From Marsupella aquatica (Eukaryota; Marchantiophyta): DNA of 64,000 nucleotides. The notes under the pieces are model-generated. The model searched no databases. It was not told where the DNA came from and worked only from the letters and a program-made list of their open reading frames with translations. Below, piece after piece: positions 43,216-58,759 of the stretch (position 1 is its first letter; each line of letters begins with the position of its first letter). The stretch spans positions 15,562,001-15,626,000 of the forward strand of contig OZ316892.1 in NCBI GenBank assembly GCA_973895155.1, read 5' to 3'. A program made the translations under genes and the position numbers.

Positions 43216-43644
43216 AAAGATGCGGAATCGACACACATAATGATCTGCAATAGGGCCATGGCAAAGGCGCAAAGGAAGGAGAGGGCACTAAAGGGGGAGC
43301 TCAAAGATCTCCGCAAGGCCTTCTAATAGAAGAAGGCCAAATTAGATGAGACCTACATGGGCATCGATAAGTTGAAGGAGGACCTTGGAACCCTATCGGC
43401 CAACTTTCAAGCCGACCTACGTAGGAAGGACAACATGATCAATCAAACCTATGAGAAGATGAATAAGATGGAGTTTGATGTCGTCCATGAGCTCAACGCA
43501 GAGTTGAGAGCAACCCAGGAGGAGAGGGTGGCCTTATGGAAGGAGTTGGACAAAAACCAGAAGGAGTTGGAGGAAGCCACGCGCAAACTGGCGAACAACC
43601 AAATAGAGCGACTAAAGAAACTAGTCAAGGAGTTAAATCGGTAG
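43216..43644 (+). pseudogene. Coiled-coil ORF fragment
   Basis: A heptad-rich protein: RAMAKAQRKERALKGELKDL, one TAG (43325-43327), then MGIDKLKEDLGTLSANFQAD, MNKMEFDVVHELNAELRATQ, ERVALWKELDKNQKELEEAT and LANNQIERLKKLVKELNR. The open part from the ATG is 43357-43644 (95 residues). Charged, no Pro, predicted to be one long coiled coil. It may be the C-terminus of the unknown ORF at 39115-41505, separated from it by the AT-rich insertion. Function unknown. Confidence 0.45.
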
Positions 43645-44544
43645 GCTAGAACAAGTGGAACCCCGGTGGTGGCAACAGGGTACAGGATTGTAGGGCGTGG
43701 TACTGGTCAAACGACAAACTGAGGCACCCTTACCGGTGCCAGAAGTAAGTAGCAAGTGGAAGGCACCAGCTGCCTGGGAAGGGAAAGAGAAGAATAAACG
43801 GAAACCTTCCGGATCAGGGAGCAACATGGTTCCTCAGCCTACCGTGACTGTGGTAGAGAGCATGGCACCGGCCTTATGCAAAATAGTGGCAGTCAAGGTG
43901 GCACTCTTGGAGGTAGGCCAAGAAGACTAGCTAGGTACGGTGAGGCCATGACGGGCACTGACTCAAGGTTGCCAATCATTGATCGACAGCAACCGCAACG
44001 TTGGGGAAGACAAGACAACCCACCTCGTACGACAAGCCTATGAGGAGGACCACTATGGCAAGGAGGCAGATGTTGGATTGCCAACACCAAGGCCGCAAGA
44101 GCAAACCTACCACTATTAGAAGCCGGGGAAGCAGAAGCTGGGGAAGCACAGGCAGAGACAAGAGTGGGACCCGATCACGTTGAGGACGGGTTGACCCAAT
44201 CGGGAGCGGGTAACCTATCAGAGGACAAACCTGGGACATTGGCTGCCAAGGAAGGATTGGGGGCGTCCATTGAGGGCCAACCACTAGTGTCATGATGGTG
44301 GAGGAGGGCCATCCCATTTAGGGAGGACGAATGTGGAGGTAGGAGGCGTGAGTGGGCAGAGCGGGCGCGAACCTCCAAATTTAGGATTAGGGTCAGGGCC
44401 AGAGGCGGCCCTGACACTTAGATTAGTGGGATTGCGGATCCACTAGTAAGAGCAACACTTATGCTCGTGCCCCGCTGTACATAAGTAGGTTACACTTAGA
44501 GGTAGATTTGGCTTACACAAAGTCGTGGAACTCGACTACCTTAA
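43645..44544. other. No gene recognised
   Basis: GC-rich, only short frames (43697-43930 is Pro/Lys-rich). Looks like decayed retroelement DNA. Confidence 0.4.
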
Positions 44545-46010
44545 CACTTAGCTCCGGCGTCGCTGACTCCGACGCCGAGCTCCCTTATGGTCCAGGCCCG
44601 GATAGGCCATCCGGGGAGGACTTAGCATGGGGAGACTTGTGGGCAATGAGATGTGGCTCTGGCGAGGCAAGGGGCCCAGTCGGGGACACACACTAAGGGC
44701 TTGGACTAGCCTATGGCTGGTCGGGTCAAGGGCAAACGAGCCGGACTCAAGGATGGTCGTCCGGACTATCGGATGGGCTTTGGGTTTTGAGGGCTTGGGA
44801 GTGAGCTCCTCTTGGGCCCAAGGCCAATGGAGTTGACGCCATTGGCAACGGACGCTTGGGGCGCAAGTTGTGGCCCGATCCGGGTTGGGCTGGTCGGGGG
44901 CCCTGAGCGGCAATCAGACCTGAGGGCCTAGGCATGAGCACTGGGTCGGCCCGGTCACAACAGGCTAAGGCACTCCGCTTGCGGATGCCTATCAAGAAAG
45001 TTATGGGCGTTGCCAGTTGGTGGCGCGCCCATTATGCGCGATGGGATCCGGGTTGGGGGCCAAATGTTTAGGGACCAAAGTTGGTCCGGGGGTGGCAGGT
45101 CTCCAGAAGCATATATGAGGGGAGTGGTGTCTCCCTGGGGGCTAAGGCAGAGCCGAAGTCGTGAGCCGCGGCGGTCGCAACACTAACGGAAACCGCCAAA
45201 CGGAAATGGCGATATCTTCCCAACGGGAAGTCCGTTGAAGGACTTCTTGGGTGCGTTGGAAAGCTCTTGAGGAGGGCTTTGCCCTCCTGAGCTCAGATGG
45301 GTCCGGGGGTGCCATGGGTTCTTGTGGTTTGCGGGTGTTAGCTGGCCCGCTTGCCAAATCCTGCCGAACAGCAGCCAAGCCGCGTTCAGCCTCCCAAGGG
45401 AGCTTGCATTGGGGAGGCAAGGCCAAGTAGGTATGGAGGCTGAGTCCCAAGGGCGCTCGGTCCCTAGACCATCAGTGGGGCAAACTGGAAGCAGTTGTTA
45501 GAGTCGGGGCCGTTCTGGTCCCGACGTGTTGAGACTAGCTTGGGACAAGCTTTAGGACAAGCTACGCTACTTGGGCCATGAGCATGTCCTGAGGTTAGGG
45601 CGGTCAGTTGGTGATGGATAGGTACAAGGGGGAACCCAGGCCACGCCCAAGGAAGGAGCTGTCCTGGATGGACAATGGGCGTGGGTTCTGGTTCCGGCTT
45701 ATGGCATCGGGAGGACCTATTGCTGATCTATTTACCAACGTGTGTTGAGCTTGAGTTAGGAGGCTAGACTTGGCAAGTTCTAGATCCGGAGGGGTTACTT
45801 ACCGAGGTGCTTGGTTGCTTGTGCAGACTGTGAGGACCGTTGAGTAGCGGTCGTGTAGGTGAGCAAGTGCGCTTCGTATGGGAGGGGCCGCAAGTAGTGA
45901 TAGAGGCACTGGGATGCTTGATCGAGGTATTCCGTGGAGGCGTTCGGGCACTAAGGGCACTTAGGCGCAAGTGTTGGGATTGGTGAGGGCGCTGGGTGGC
46001 GAGGTCCACC
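44545..46010 (-). repeat. Dispersed repeat, copy B
   Basis: Minus-strand homologue of copy A (14982-16780). Reading minus, it begins GTGGTGGACCTCGCCACCC with one 53-bp unit and ends ...GGAGTCAGCGACGCCGG. It keeps a 13-bp stretch near its end that copy A lacks. No coding capacity recognised. Confidence 0.8.
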
Positions 46011-47090
46011 ACTCACAATAAGGAAATAGGTAGATGTGCTGCCAGGATAAATACCTATGTAGGGGGGATTTAAGGGCCTTTTTTAAGCAAGTTTTTAGTG
46101 TACCGCAAGGCTGGGATCAATTAGTAAGAGAAGCTCACGATTAGTTATACAGTGACTCTTGTGTATATTCATGTTTCCTCATGCCTAAAAGCTGAATAGA
46201 GTTGACCTTCTGGCTTAGTTTGCAGATCTTGTGTATGAGAAGTACTCTTTGTATGATAGTTGCACAGTATAACTCAGTCAGTAGGAGTCATTTTTCTAAT
46301 TGTGTGTCGCATCAACTTGTGTGAAGATCGCCCACATCAACTACAAGAGAGAATGGAAGTAAGAGAAGTAGCAAAAAGCAGTAAGAGTTGGATGTGTCGA
46401 GCTGAGAGAAATCTTAGCGGCTACCCAAGCCGATTGGGCATCATTCCGGGGGCGGAATCCAAACATACCTGAAGGGAGACCAACAAAAGAGAATAAGGAG
46501 AGGCCTAGAGTAGGCCGGCTACATATCTCATGAACCGATGAAGGATTTGTCTAGTATATGTGGGTAAAAAGTTAGTAAAGAGATTTAGCAGTGTCCCATG
46601 CCGATAAGCCGCGGAACCGGCCTTGGCAAGAGCGAAACCAGTGGGAATTGGCTTGTTCAGCACGGGTTCTTGGGTTTAGAGAGCCATAGGACGCACCACA
46701 TCTACCCATGGGTGAAGGGATAAATAGTATCATACCCTCCATAACTCCACAAGTACAAGATAGGGGATGAGGCAGATTGGAGAAAAGGAAGGTGAAAATA
46801 AAGAAAATAATAATAAGGCTACAAGAGGGAAAAAGAGGAGAAAATGAACACCCTTGCTTTTTTTAGGGGAGGGGGCAAGAAGGGAGAGACAGCCCAAGAG
46901 AAAGGGGAAGAGGAGGCCATGAGGAAGAGGGGGGCGGGGGGGGAGGGGGGGATGTCACCCTCCACCTAGGGTTGTGTGAATGTGTGCTTATATTGTTATC
47001 AGCTATTTCCCGTGCCACTTTTGCAACAATGTTTTTTGACATGGACATTTATTACGCAATGTACAAGTATTGAACACGACCACCACAACT
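46011..47090. other. No gene recognised; contains a poly-G tract
   Basis: Short frames only. At 46925-46952 there is a run of G-blocks (G6, G9, G6-type) that could form a G-quadruplex. Confidence 0.4.
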
Positions 47091-47099
47091 GCATGGTTA

Positions 47100-47735
47100 G
47101 GATCACACATAACATGTCTCAATAATTTACATTGCAAAATCTATATTTTCTTGCATGGCTTTGACATATTTTCTCATTTTAGCATCTTTTTATCACCTTG
47201 ATATTTTTCTCATATTTTCTCTCATCAACATCTTTTACTAACCTCAACATTGTCTTCTTGCCTTGACATCGTTTAATCAACTCGACATCTTTTTATCAGC
47301 TTCACATTTTTTCTCCCCTCCATATCTTTTCTCCCTTGACTTATTTTGTAGTCCTCAACATCATTTTCTCTCCTTGACATTTTTTCTCACCTCAATATTT
47401 TATCTTTATATCATCTCACCATCTTTTTCTCACGTTTACATTGTTTATCTCATCTTGCCATTTTTTCACATTGACATTTTTATTTCATCACAACATCTTT
47501 TTCCCTCCTCTACATCTTTTCCTCACTTTAACATCTTTTTTCATCTTGGCATTTTTTCTCCCCTCGACATCTTTGTCATCTCGATTTCTTTTATCTCATC
47601 TTGACATCTTTTTTTCACCTTGACATCTTTATCTTTTCACAACAGATTTTTCCCTTTGACATATTTTCCTCAATTTAACATCTTTTTTCTCTCTTTGATA
47701 TTTTTTCTCACCTCTACTTCTTTTCTGCACCTTGA
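47100..47735 (+). repeat. Degenerate ~20-bp minisatellite, CTTGACATCTTTTTTCAC-type
   Basis: About 30 imperfect units of 17-23 bp built around YTTGACATYTTTT followed by CTC or ATC. Pyrimidine-rich on the plus strand. Long open frames here are artefacts of the repeat. Confidence 0.85.
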
Positions 47736-47837
47736 CATCTTGTGTGTACCACACATGAATGCGACTAGTTAAGGTATAATAAGTGATTATAGGGTCTTAG
47801 TGCATGAATCTTTTACAAGGGCAAGTGTGGTTTAAGG

Positions 47838-48240
47838 AAACGCACCAAATAGCACATGTATGAATCTGGCCCCGTTACGTTAAGAGTGACTTTATTCTCC
47901 TCAACAGTTTGCCTCAAGATTCCAGAGATATCTATTCCAAACACCACACATAACTGTAGGGCACAGCCCACGTTGTGCTCAAAGCGGTGAGGCGGCCGCA
48001 TCCAGGAAGTCAGCGACTAACTTCTCGCTGTTGAGAAATGCGCACCAAATAGCACATGTTCATATCTGGCCCCGTTACGTTAAGAGTGACTTTATTCTCC
48101 TCAACAGTTTGCCTCAAGATTCCAGAGAAATCTATTCCAAACACCACACATAACTGTAGGGCACAGCCCACGTTGTGCTCAAAGCGGTGAGGCGGCCGCA
48201 TCCAGTAAGTCAGCGACTAACTTCTCGCTGTTGAGAAATG
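47838..48240 (+). repeat. 197-bp tandem duplication upstream of aspartate aminotransferase
   Basis: Two nearly identical units: CGCACCAAATAGCACATG occurs at 47842 and 48039, and both units end AACTTCTCGCTGTTGAGAAATGC or its start. The second ends about 150 bp before the ATG at 48393. Differences are few (for example ATCTCT/AAATCT, AGGAAGT/AGTAAGT). It is placed where a promoter or 5' UTR would be. Confidence 0.92.
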
Positions 48241-48392
48241 CAATCGGTGTGAAGGTCGAGTGATCTTTTTCTCTCTTTCATACCGGTGGAGGCCAGTCAC
48301 TCCATTGGAGTTTGGGAGCAAGTAGTAGAGTCGCTTGGAGAAGTTGGCAGAACCTCGAGACATTAGAACCCTAAAGTTTTTTGCCTTGAAAG

Positions 48393-51854
<3,462 letters not shown>

Positions 51855-53261
51855 GTAGCGACGCCGTCCTTGCGACATCACTTTTTCTTTCGGTTTTGTC
51901 CAGTAACTGTTGAGGTTTCCGTTTGGTTTTGGATCATCACGAGTTGTATTTCTCAGTTTACTTGGATAAGGGCCCTTTCTTGCTTAGAAAGTAAATTATA
52001 CGGCTGTGGCTCAACTCCCGTGACTAACTCAGGACCTTGCAGGTACCGCCTGAGCCTAAAGTGGACGCACATGGCAGGTATATGCAAACGTGGAATTTTA
52101 GTAGTTTTGGCAGTGATTCAATTGAAGAATCTACAGCATTTTGTTGTTTTGTCTTGGAACAGTGTTGGTGGGTAATTGACTCCTTGTCGAGGTGCTGCTT
52201 TTGCAAACAGTCGTGGTTGTAAATTTTGACAAATATCTGTCACTTTGTTTTTGTCACTTTGTTTTTGGCAACTAGACCAGGGCCAGCCACCGTGCAACCC
52301 CCAGCTCGCCGTCGAGTAAAGTGGAATTAGGGGAATGCCTGATTTGAGATTCTGTGAAAGTTGACCTCGTTCCAACGCAGTCTCGGCAAGAAAGACCTTC
52401 TCATTGAGCTGGTATTTTCTTCCCAAGCAGGAGCTTGGACGTGGGTTTTGACCTACTGTCTTTGTTATTTTATCAGAGGTTTAGTCACATTTCTTACTTC
52501 AATGGCCAAGACGTCTAATGAGACTGGAGTTTTCAGTGGACATTGTACACAGATCGAGCTTACCGCTAATAGGTGCAATAAACTTGCGTCGCAGGCATTC
52601 GCTGCTCAGTGGTGCGATTCCGTGTAGACACAGTCGACTTCCGTGAGTTTGTTGTCAGCACTTCTGAAGGATCCAATGGGTTCATGGGTTGCTTCAGTGC
52701 GTAGGGCACGTGTACAATAGAGAGAAACCGTATCTTGACCTGAACAATCATCATCCATTGAAAGTGTCGATCTCACTGGTGGAATTATTTAGAAATCCAA
52801 TGCGACGGAACGGTCAGCGTAAAGGCATGGGATTCAATTTAACTGCATCATATCAGATTGCTGTTCTTTGCATGACTTTATTGACATTCGCAGGCCTACT
52901 GTAGACCAGCAACAGGCTGCCGTGGAGTCAGTCTGCTACAACTGCCATTGTACTTTTTATGCCTCGAAGGTGAGATGTAAGCCACCAATGAGTTGGCATT
53001 GAAGGGCACAGTCAATTTCTGCTTGATCTACAAGCAGGGGTCATGACACTGAATCACCGGTATTATAACAAGGAAATTTAGGAAATTGCTGAGGTTCTTC
53101 TAGTTCGGCCAAACTAAAAGGGTTTTGCGCTATGAAGATCGGAAGATGAGACAGATGGCTGTAATTTTGACTTTCAGGTTACAGACTTCCACAAGATTTT
53201 GTGAATCTTGAAAACTGCTGTGCAGTCTATTTGGGCCTGTCACAGCACTGCCCTAAGCAAG
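51855..53261. other. Downstream region of aspartate aminotransferase, no separate gene recognised
   Basis: Contains a possible extra 3' exon at 52043-52222 (acceptor TTGCAG, frame open to TAA) that would add about 59 residues. Otherwise no convincing exon. Confidence 0.35.
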
Positions 53262-53414
53262 GCCTTAGGGCTGTGACTTTTTGAACTTGTGGCTTTTTGA
53301 ACTTACCATCCTTATGAGGCATGCATTTTGGTAGCCTGTAGAGTTTGGCCTTAGGGCTGTGACTTTTTGAACTTACCATCCTTATGGGGCATGTATATTG
53401 GTAGCCTGTAGAGT
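53262..53414 (+). repeat. Direct repeat
   Basis: GCCTTAGGGCTGTGACTTTT starts at 53262 and 53350. The first unit carries an extra internal GTGGCTTTTTGAACTT; both end GGTAGCCTGTAGAGT. Confidence 0.9.
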
Positions 53415-54333
53415 CTTTGTCCTGGTTGGGAAAGCTCTTTGTCTTCAGACGGAACTCAGGTACCGCGTGCTTTGACACTTGCTTTTAATTGGGGCGAACT
53501 GTAACACAACTCGTGGAAGGAAGTTGGCAGAGTGCAAACATACAGTCCCAATTTCAGCACACCGTGCTTCAAATATCACTAATCCGTGGCACAATTTGTC
53601 AATGTAATAAAGAAACGTTGAATACACTAATTTATAGTAAAATGCATTCTAATCGCACGTAGGATATTGGAGGGTGAATGGGTCGCCTATAATGCCTTAT
53701 GACGAAGATGATTGGGTTCATTGTATTTGTAGCTAGCGTTGACTGAAGCCAGATATATGCAGATTTAGTAAGACAAGTTGAAATTCCATCAGCAATTGGG
53801 ACAAAGAGAAGCAATTTTGTAACGTCGAAAGTCTGGAACAGCAGAATGAGGGTGAGAGTAAAGTCACAGAGAGAAGATCAATTAATGTTGACATTATTGT
53901 TGGAGCCATTATTGTCAAAGAAAATGGATGATTCTAGCTTTGGGAGTCTTTCTCCCATTCTACTAACTGTAACCTTTGAAGATCCTCACAAAGTGTACCA
54001 AAAGTTGAAAGGTGCACTGGAATCGCATGATCAATGCAGAGGTGAAGAGTTCAATCTCTCAGAGTTCTCATCCTTTCTGGCACCCTTTCTCGGTCTCAGC
54101 TCGCCCACAGTCATCATTCCAGTCTCATTGTTCTCGTTTTTTCTCGCCTTCTTCCTTCTTGCTTCTTAGTCTTCATCCCTTCGTCAATGCGTACAAACTT
54201 TCGTTCATTCATTGTCCAGAATCTTCATTTATAAACTTGTCTACCTAAACTTCCACACTTAAGTCATGTTCAAATCTTGTATGGCTAATAATAGTGCAGG
54301 CCATATTCCAATATTTTTTCTGAACGCGTGCCA

Positions 54334-54453
54334 CCTTGATGCCAATCTTGCATTCAATCAATTCAGGTTCAGCAATTTGTCAAGAACCCCGTTCCTTGAT
54401 GCCAATCTTGCATTCAATCAATTCAGGTTCAGCAATTTGTCAAGAACCCCGTT
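54334..54453 (+). repeat. Perfect 60-bp tandem duplication
   Basis: CCTTGATGCCAATCTTGCAT... to ...AAGAACCCCGTT at 54334-54393, repeated without change at 54394-54453. Identity implies recent slippage or unequal exchange. Confidence 0.97.
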
Positions 54454-54655
54454 TGTTTCAAGATTTTATGTAACTAAAATGATAACTAAAATGGTAAATA
54501 AGACTGTTATGTCACATAAAGATTATAAGGGTATGATGCTCTCATTTTTACCAAGAACTTGCCATAAACATGAAATGAATAGTTATTTTTATTTGAAAAC
54601 AAATATGTTCTTGTTTGCAGTGGGTCTTGATGACATGGCACATTGTTAAGTCACA

Positions 54656-54983
54656 AATTTTGGAAGGGACCTCTAATGGGGTCAGTAAAAAATCACCTGA
54701 AAAGATTGTATTTAATAAGTCAAATAAAAATAGTTAAAACCTTGTAAATGTAAATTGAAAATTGAAAATTGAAAAATAACATTTCAAATAAACAAAGAAA
54801 GGGACTAAAAAGAGTTAAAATAACATAACCTTTGGATGGACATGGTTAATATATCAATGTTTTCTGTAATTGTATGAGTTTTTTTAATTAACAATTTTTG
54901 GAATAACTATGAGTAGAAAAACTTTTTCCAGTACATTGTATGAATTTTCTTTACGGACCCCACTAGAGGTCCCTTCCAAAATT
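54656..54983. mobile_element. MITE-like element with ~33-bp terminal inverted repeats
   Basis: AATTTTGGAAGGGACCTCTA near 54657 is inverted at the right end, around 54950-54982; TIRs extend to TGGGGTCMGTAAA. The ~330-bp AT-rich interior has no ORF. A convincing target-site duplication was not found. Confidence 0.55.
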
Positions 54984-56103
54984 CCTGGCACCACAGCGTG
55001 TCACGTCAACAACAACCGCAACAAACAAGACTCGTCGGTTTTGCGAATCAAATTTATAGTTTTCATTAGTGTTTGTGTCAATTTGGGTGTAAATTTTGGG
55101 ACGTCGTGCCATAAAAAGAAAAGTAAAAACATTGGAAATACAAAGAGCAAGACTGTTAAAGCTGTCACTATGTAACCGTTTTAGTTACACTTCCAATTTT
55201 AAAACTTAAATTCAAAGATTTATAAAAAGTATTTTCATATAATAAATAATGACTAATAACTAACTTGATAATTTCCTTGTTAAACCGCAACTCCCGGTAT
55301 GTAAGGACCTCTCGTATTGTACGCCCATTAATGCTGGGAAGAGCACATAGAAACCCAGGATCGGGGAAGAGGAATGGTTGGAATCTTGAAAGTTCATCGA
55401 ATTTTATACTCAAAACTATTTACTCATTCTCAAAACAAAAATACCCAGTTGTAGATCTCATTGAGATCTTTCTTTTGCACCCTAGATTTCCTTCTAACAT
55501 GGATGAATAAGATTTCTAGAGGCATTACAAAATGGACGGCAAAGATCGTAAAATCAACAAAATCGACGGCTAGGAAGGCTTGGATTTGTTTAATTTTTCA
55601 TTTGAAAAATATTAACCCATTTGCAAAATGGACAGAACCCATCCATAGATCTATTTGAGATCTTTCTTTTGAGCAAAAGATTGGCCATTATGATGGACGG
55701 ACGAGATTTCTGGAGATAAGAAATGGAGACGGCTCAGATCGACTCTTCCCCCTGATTTTATTAGCCAAGGGGTCCACAAACTAATTTTAATTAATAATTT
55801 TTGGAATAACCATGGGTAGAAAGAAACTCTTCAACTATTTTAACATTTATGAAGATAATATAAGAAACCATTCAATTACTATGGAAAAAAAACACCAATG
55901 AAACATAAGAAACACTTTTAATTATTATGGGTAAAAGAACACCAAAAGAATGTAATAGCATTTTGCATGGACTGTGAGTACCAAGGGATCTCCATGAATA
56001 TTCTACTCATTTTCTTCCCTCTTCTCCATATTCAAACCTATTGCAATGTGCAAATCTTACATAACCTCGAACTAATTCTACAAACAATTTCACTATATGA
56101 AAG
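54984..56103. other. AT-rich intergenic DNA, no gene recognised
   Basis: Includes a second occurrence (about 55783-55835) of TTAATTAAYAATTTTTGGAA..., also found at 54885-54930 inside the MITE-like element, hinting at a related second element. Also two GAGATCTTTCTTTTG occurrences (55464, 55648). Confidence 0.45.
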
Positions 56104-56255
56104 ATATCATTTATCACTTAGTGGTCATTTAGGGATCTTACTTGGTGACTTAAGCATTGTCACTACATTAAAAATATCATTTACCACTTAGTGTTCATGT
56201 AGGGACCTTAGTTGGTGATGTGAGCCTTGTCACTACATAAAAAATATTATTTATT
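56104..56255 (+). repeat. 72-bp tandem repeat, two copies and a partial third
   Basis: ATATCATTTAYCACTTAGTG begins at 56104 and 56176; a third ATATTATTTAT start lies at 56248. Units differ at several positions. Confidence 0.85.
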
Positions 56256-56935
56256 AATTCTTTTAAGGGAAATCTGTGAAACCCTGCAGAAAGGGAAGAG
56301 TCGGCCACAATAGTTCAACCCAAGACCTATCAGTCTCTACTCAAGTGAACTACCACAAAGTCATGCCTCTCTGGGCAAATTTGATTCTCTTTCAACTTAG
56401 TCTTCTTGATTTTCTTGATATTGTAGAAAAGTGGCAGACCTATTATTATAGTTTTTATATGAATGTTAGGGTGAAATATTCCCTTGGTCGTTAATTATGA
56501 TATTTATAATAATTGCTTGATCCTAATTGTTGGTGCGTGCTGGTACAGGTGTTAGTTTTGATATTCATGATTACCTTAGCCCATGGGCACGTCGTTCAGT
56601 TTCCAGTGTGGCCGACCATTCTCAGGAAAAGTTATCATGCAATCAAAAGTGCAATAACTACACATGTCAGGTTGAGAGCCCCCATTAAAATTCTACATTC
56701 TACCTTTGAATCTGATTCAGGACTCCTTGAAAGAACGCTTATGCAGCATGTGCCACTGCGTGAAAAGAAAAAAACTACTATAGTTTAAGTGACATTGATG
56801 TGTTGGGGTCACAGAGAAACATTGTCAGTAAGCCAGAGAAATTGATTGCCGTCAGAGTAGACCCCAGGATGTCAAGGTGGTAGGAGAGGCCTCTCTGCAG
56901 TTCCCACTTCATGACCCTCCTATGCGGTTTACTTC

Positions 56936-57045
56936 AGAGCTCTATCGAGCATTACAGTACTCAGCTCAGTTGGGTGTTAGTTTACTCGAGAGCTCTATCA
57001 GGCATTACAGTACCTCCGTTCAGTTGGGTGTTAGTCTTCTGAGCT
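56936..57045 (+). repeat. 55-bp tandem repeat, two copies
   Basis: GAGCTCTATC..GCATTACAGTAC..TCAGTTGGGTGTTAGT occurs twice in a row with about 85-90% identity. An 86-codon frame crosses it (56877-57137) but has no other support. Confidence 0.85.
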
Positions 57046-58759
57046 TCTTTGTAAGTTACTTGTTTGTGTCTTTGTTACTTTGTTGGCTTTTGTTGAGGAC
57101 CCCTTGGAATTTTTCTCTTTCTCAGTGTGATACGTAGAGGCAGATGTTACATTAAAGTTTATGGAGAGTGGGGCCCTTTATTAGCCAGATAATGTCTCAG
57201 AGCTAGGAGTCTTCCAGCCAAAACAAAGTTTACACATACACAGAAAATATCGTGACTTTATAGCCGGTACGCAAGCTTCAATTGTAGGTGAGTCTACCCA
57301 AGTGAATTATAACCGAACGCATGCAGTGCTGGGTATTGAATGTACTTATTTGTGGAGATGCTCTTCGTTGCTCCAGCCGCTAGGTATAGAAATGTGTCTC
57401 GTTATGTACCTGTCATTCCCCTTGTATACAATATACTAGGCCCAAACTCAATACAAAAGGGGTCGCGACTTAAATGTTGCCTATCAGAGTACCTCGGAAC
57501 GGAAGAATCGTGCAAAGACTGACCAAACCGTAAGCAAAAAGGACCTGAACCTTGAGGTGGACCAAAGGAGCGGACGATAGAGTTAGAATGGATGCATCAA
57601 TGCGTTCACCTCTCCGAGTAGATGAATTGCTACTACACAGGCAGATTACTGTAGATGCCTCGTCGTCCTCGCCTGCAATGAGCGGCATATTTTCAGGAAC
57701 GCCTCAGAATTCTTCTCTCCGAATTCCGAATTTACAGACTGAGCTCCTTTCCAAGATCAAGGGATCGGATGGCCAGAGGTGTGAGTAATTTGAGAATGGG
57801 GTGGGCTGGTCCACTGACAGCTGCTGTTGAAATCATAATGTCTTGCACAAGTAATACACTCGCGACACCATATTCTATTGTAAGTTCGTGACTAAGTCAA
57901 AGCAAGACATCCCAATCTAGTCAACGAAAGACTCATTCTCGAACAATGGGATAGCTGCAGCTGAATGAATCACTTCCGTAACTGTCTTGCGTTCCACACC
58001 AAATTCTTTTCCAATTCAGAATGAGCCAATGGAACCAGGGAGTCCACATTCGTCCTAGCCAATATCTCCAACTTAGGTTCCTATACAAGTATTTCATAGC
58101 GCTCACAACATTCATCACTCGAACCATCCCTCCAACGAATCTGAGTTCCATTTTTGTGTACGTTAGTCGGTTATATATTACACAGCCCGGCGAGGAAACA
58201 GACCTTTGACGTAATGCTTTCTAACTACATCATTTCGTCAGAATTATCTTCACAGCCCGCCAATGAAGATCCTCGAAGGAACTAACATATATTACGTCTT
58301 AAGTCGGTCACTTTGGCTATATCTCCAAAAGTTTCAAGAACTTTCATTGACGACCTTCGGAAATTGTAATAGGGCGGCGTTGGAATTGGATAACAACCAC
58401 CAAATTAAAGGACAAACTAGTACTCTGTTTCCGCGTCGCAATTGGCTAATAAATATGCTCTGATCTTTTCTTCTTTCTAAATCATAACTCCGTCGCAGCA
58501 ATAGCTCTTAAAATTGGGCATCCTATACATTGCAACTGGTAGCAGACTGGCGCTACACCACCGACATATTAATGGGATTGTGCCACCTGCTCACTCGGGT
58601 ACCCGCTTGTTTTGGCTTATAAGCCTTTCCAAGGTCACTACTCTACTAGTGGTACAAAATCATTGTACAGCAAAGCCCTCTGCTTTTGTACATTGCGTAC
58701 CAGTACCCATAAGAAGGCCCAGACTGGACAGCTTCAACTACGTTCAACGACACTTGCTT
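57046..58759. other. Intergenic, no confident gene
   Basis: A plus-strand frame at 57552-57788 (MRWTKGADDRVRMD...) ends at a good splice donor (GGTGTGAGTAA at 57779), and might be a first exon, but no second exon could be matched. 57900-58750 would include the 3' UTR side of the SNF7 gene. Confidence 0.3.

Noticed and set aside
47263-47623. Plus-strand ORF rich in Phe/Ser/Leu as a membrane protein
   Set aside because: It is a translation of the pyrimidine-rich minisatellite.
47813-48201. Paired minus-strand ORFs (MRPPHRFEHNVG...) as duplicated genes
   Set aside because: They result from the 197-bp duplication; no start context, family or third member supports coding.
56877-57137. ORF with hydrophobic C-terminus as a small membrane protein
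   Set aside because: It spans the 55-bp duplication and has no further support.
57552-57788. Possible first exon with good splice donor
   Set aside because: No acceptor or second exon with a matching frame or recognisable protein was found.
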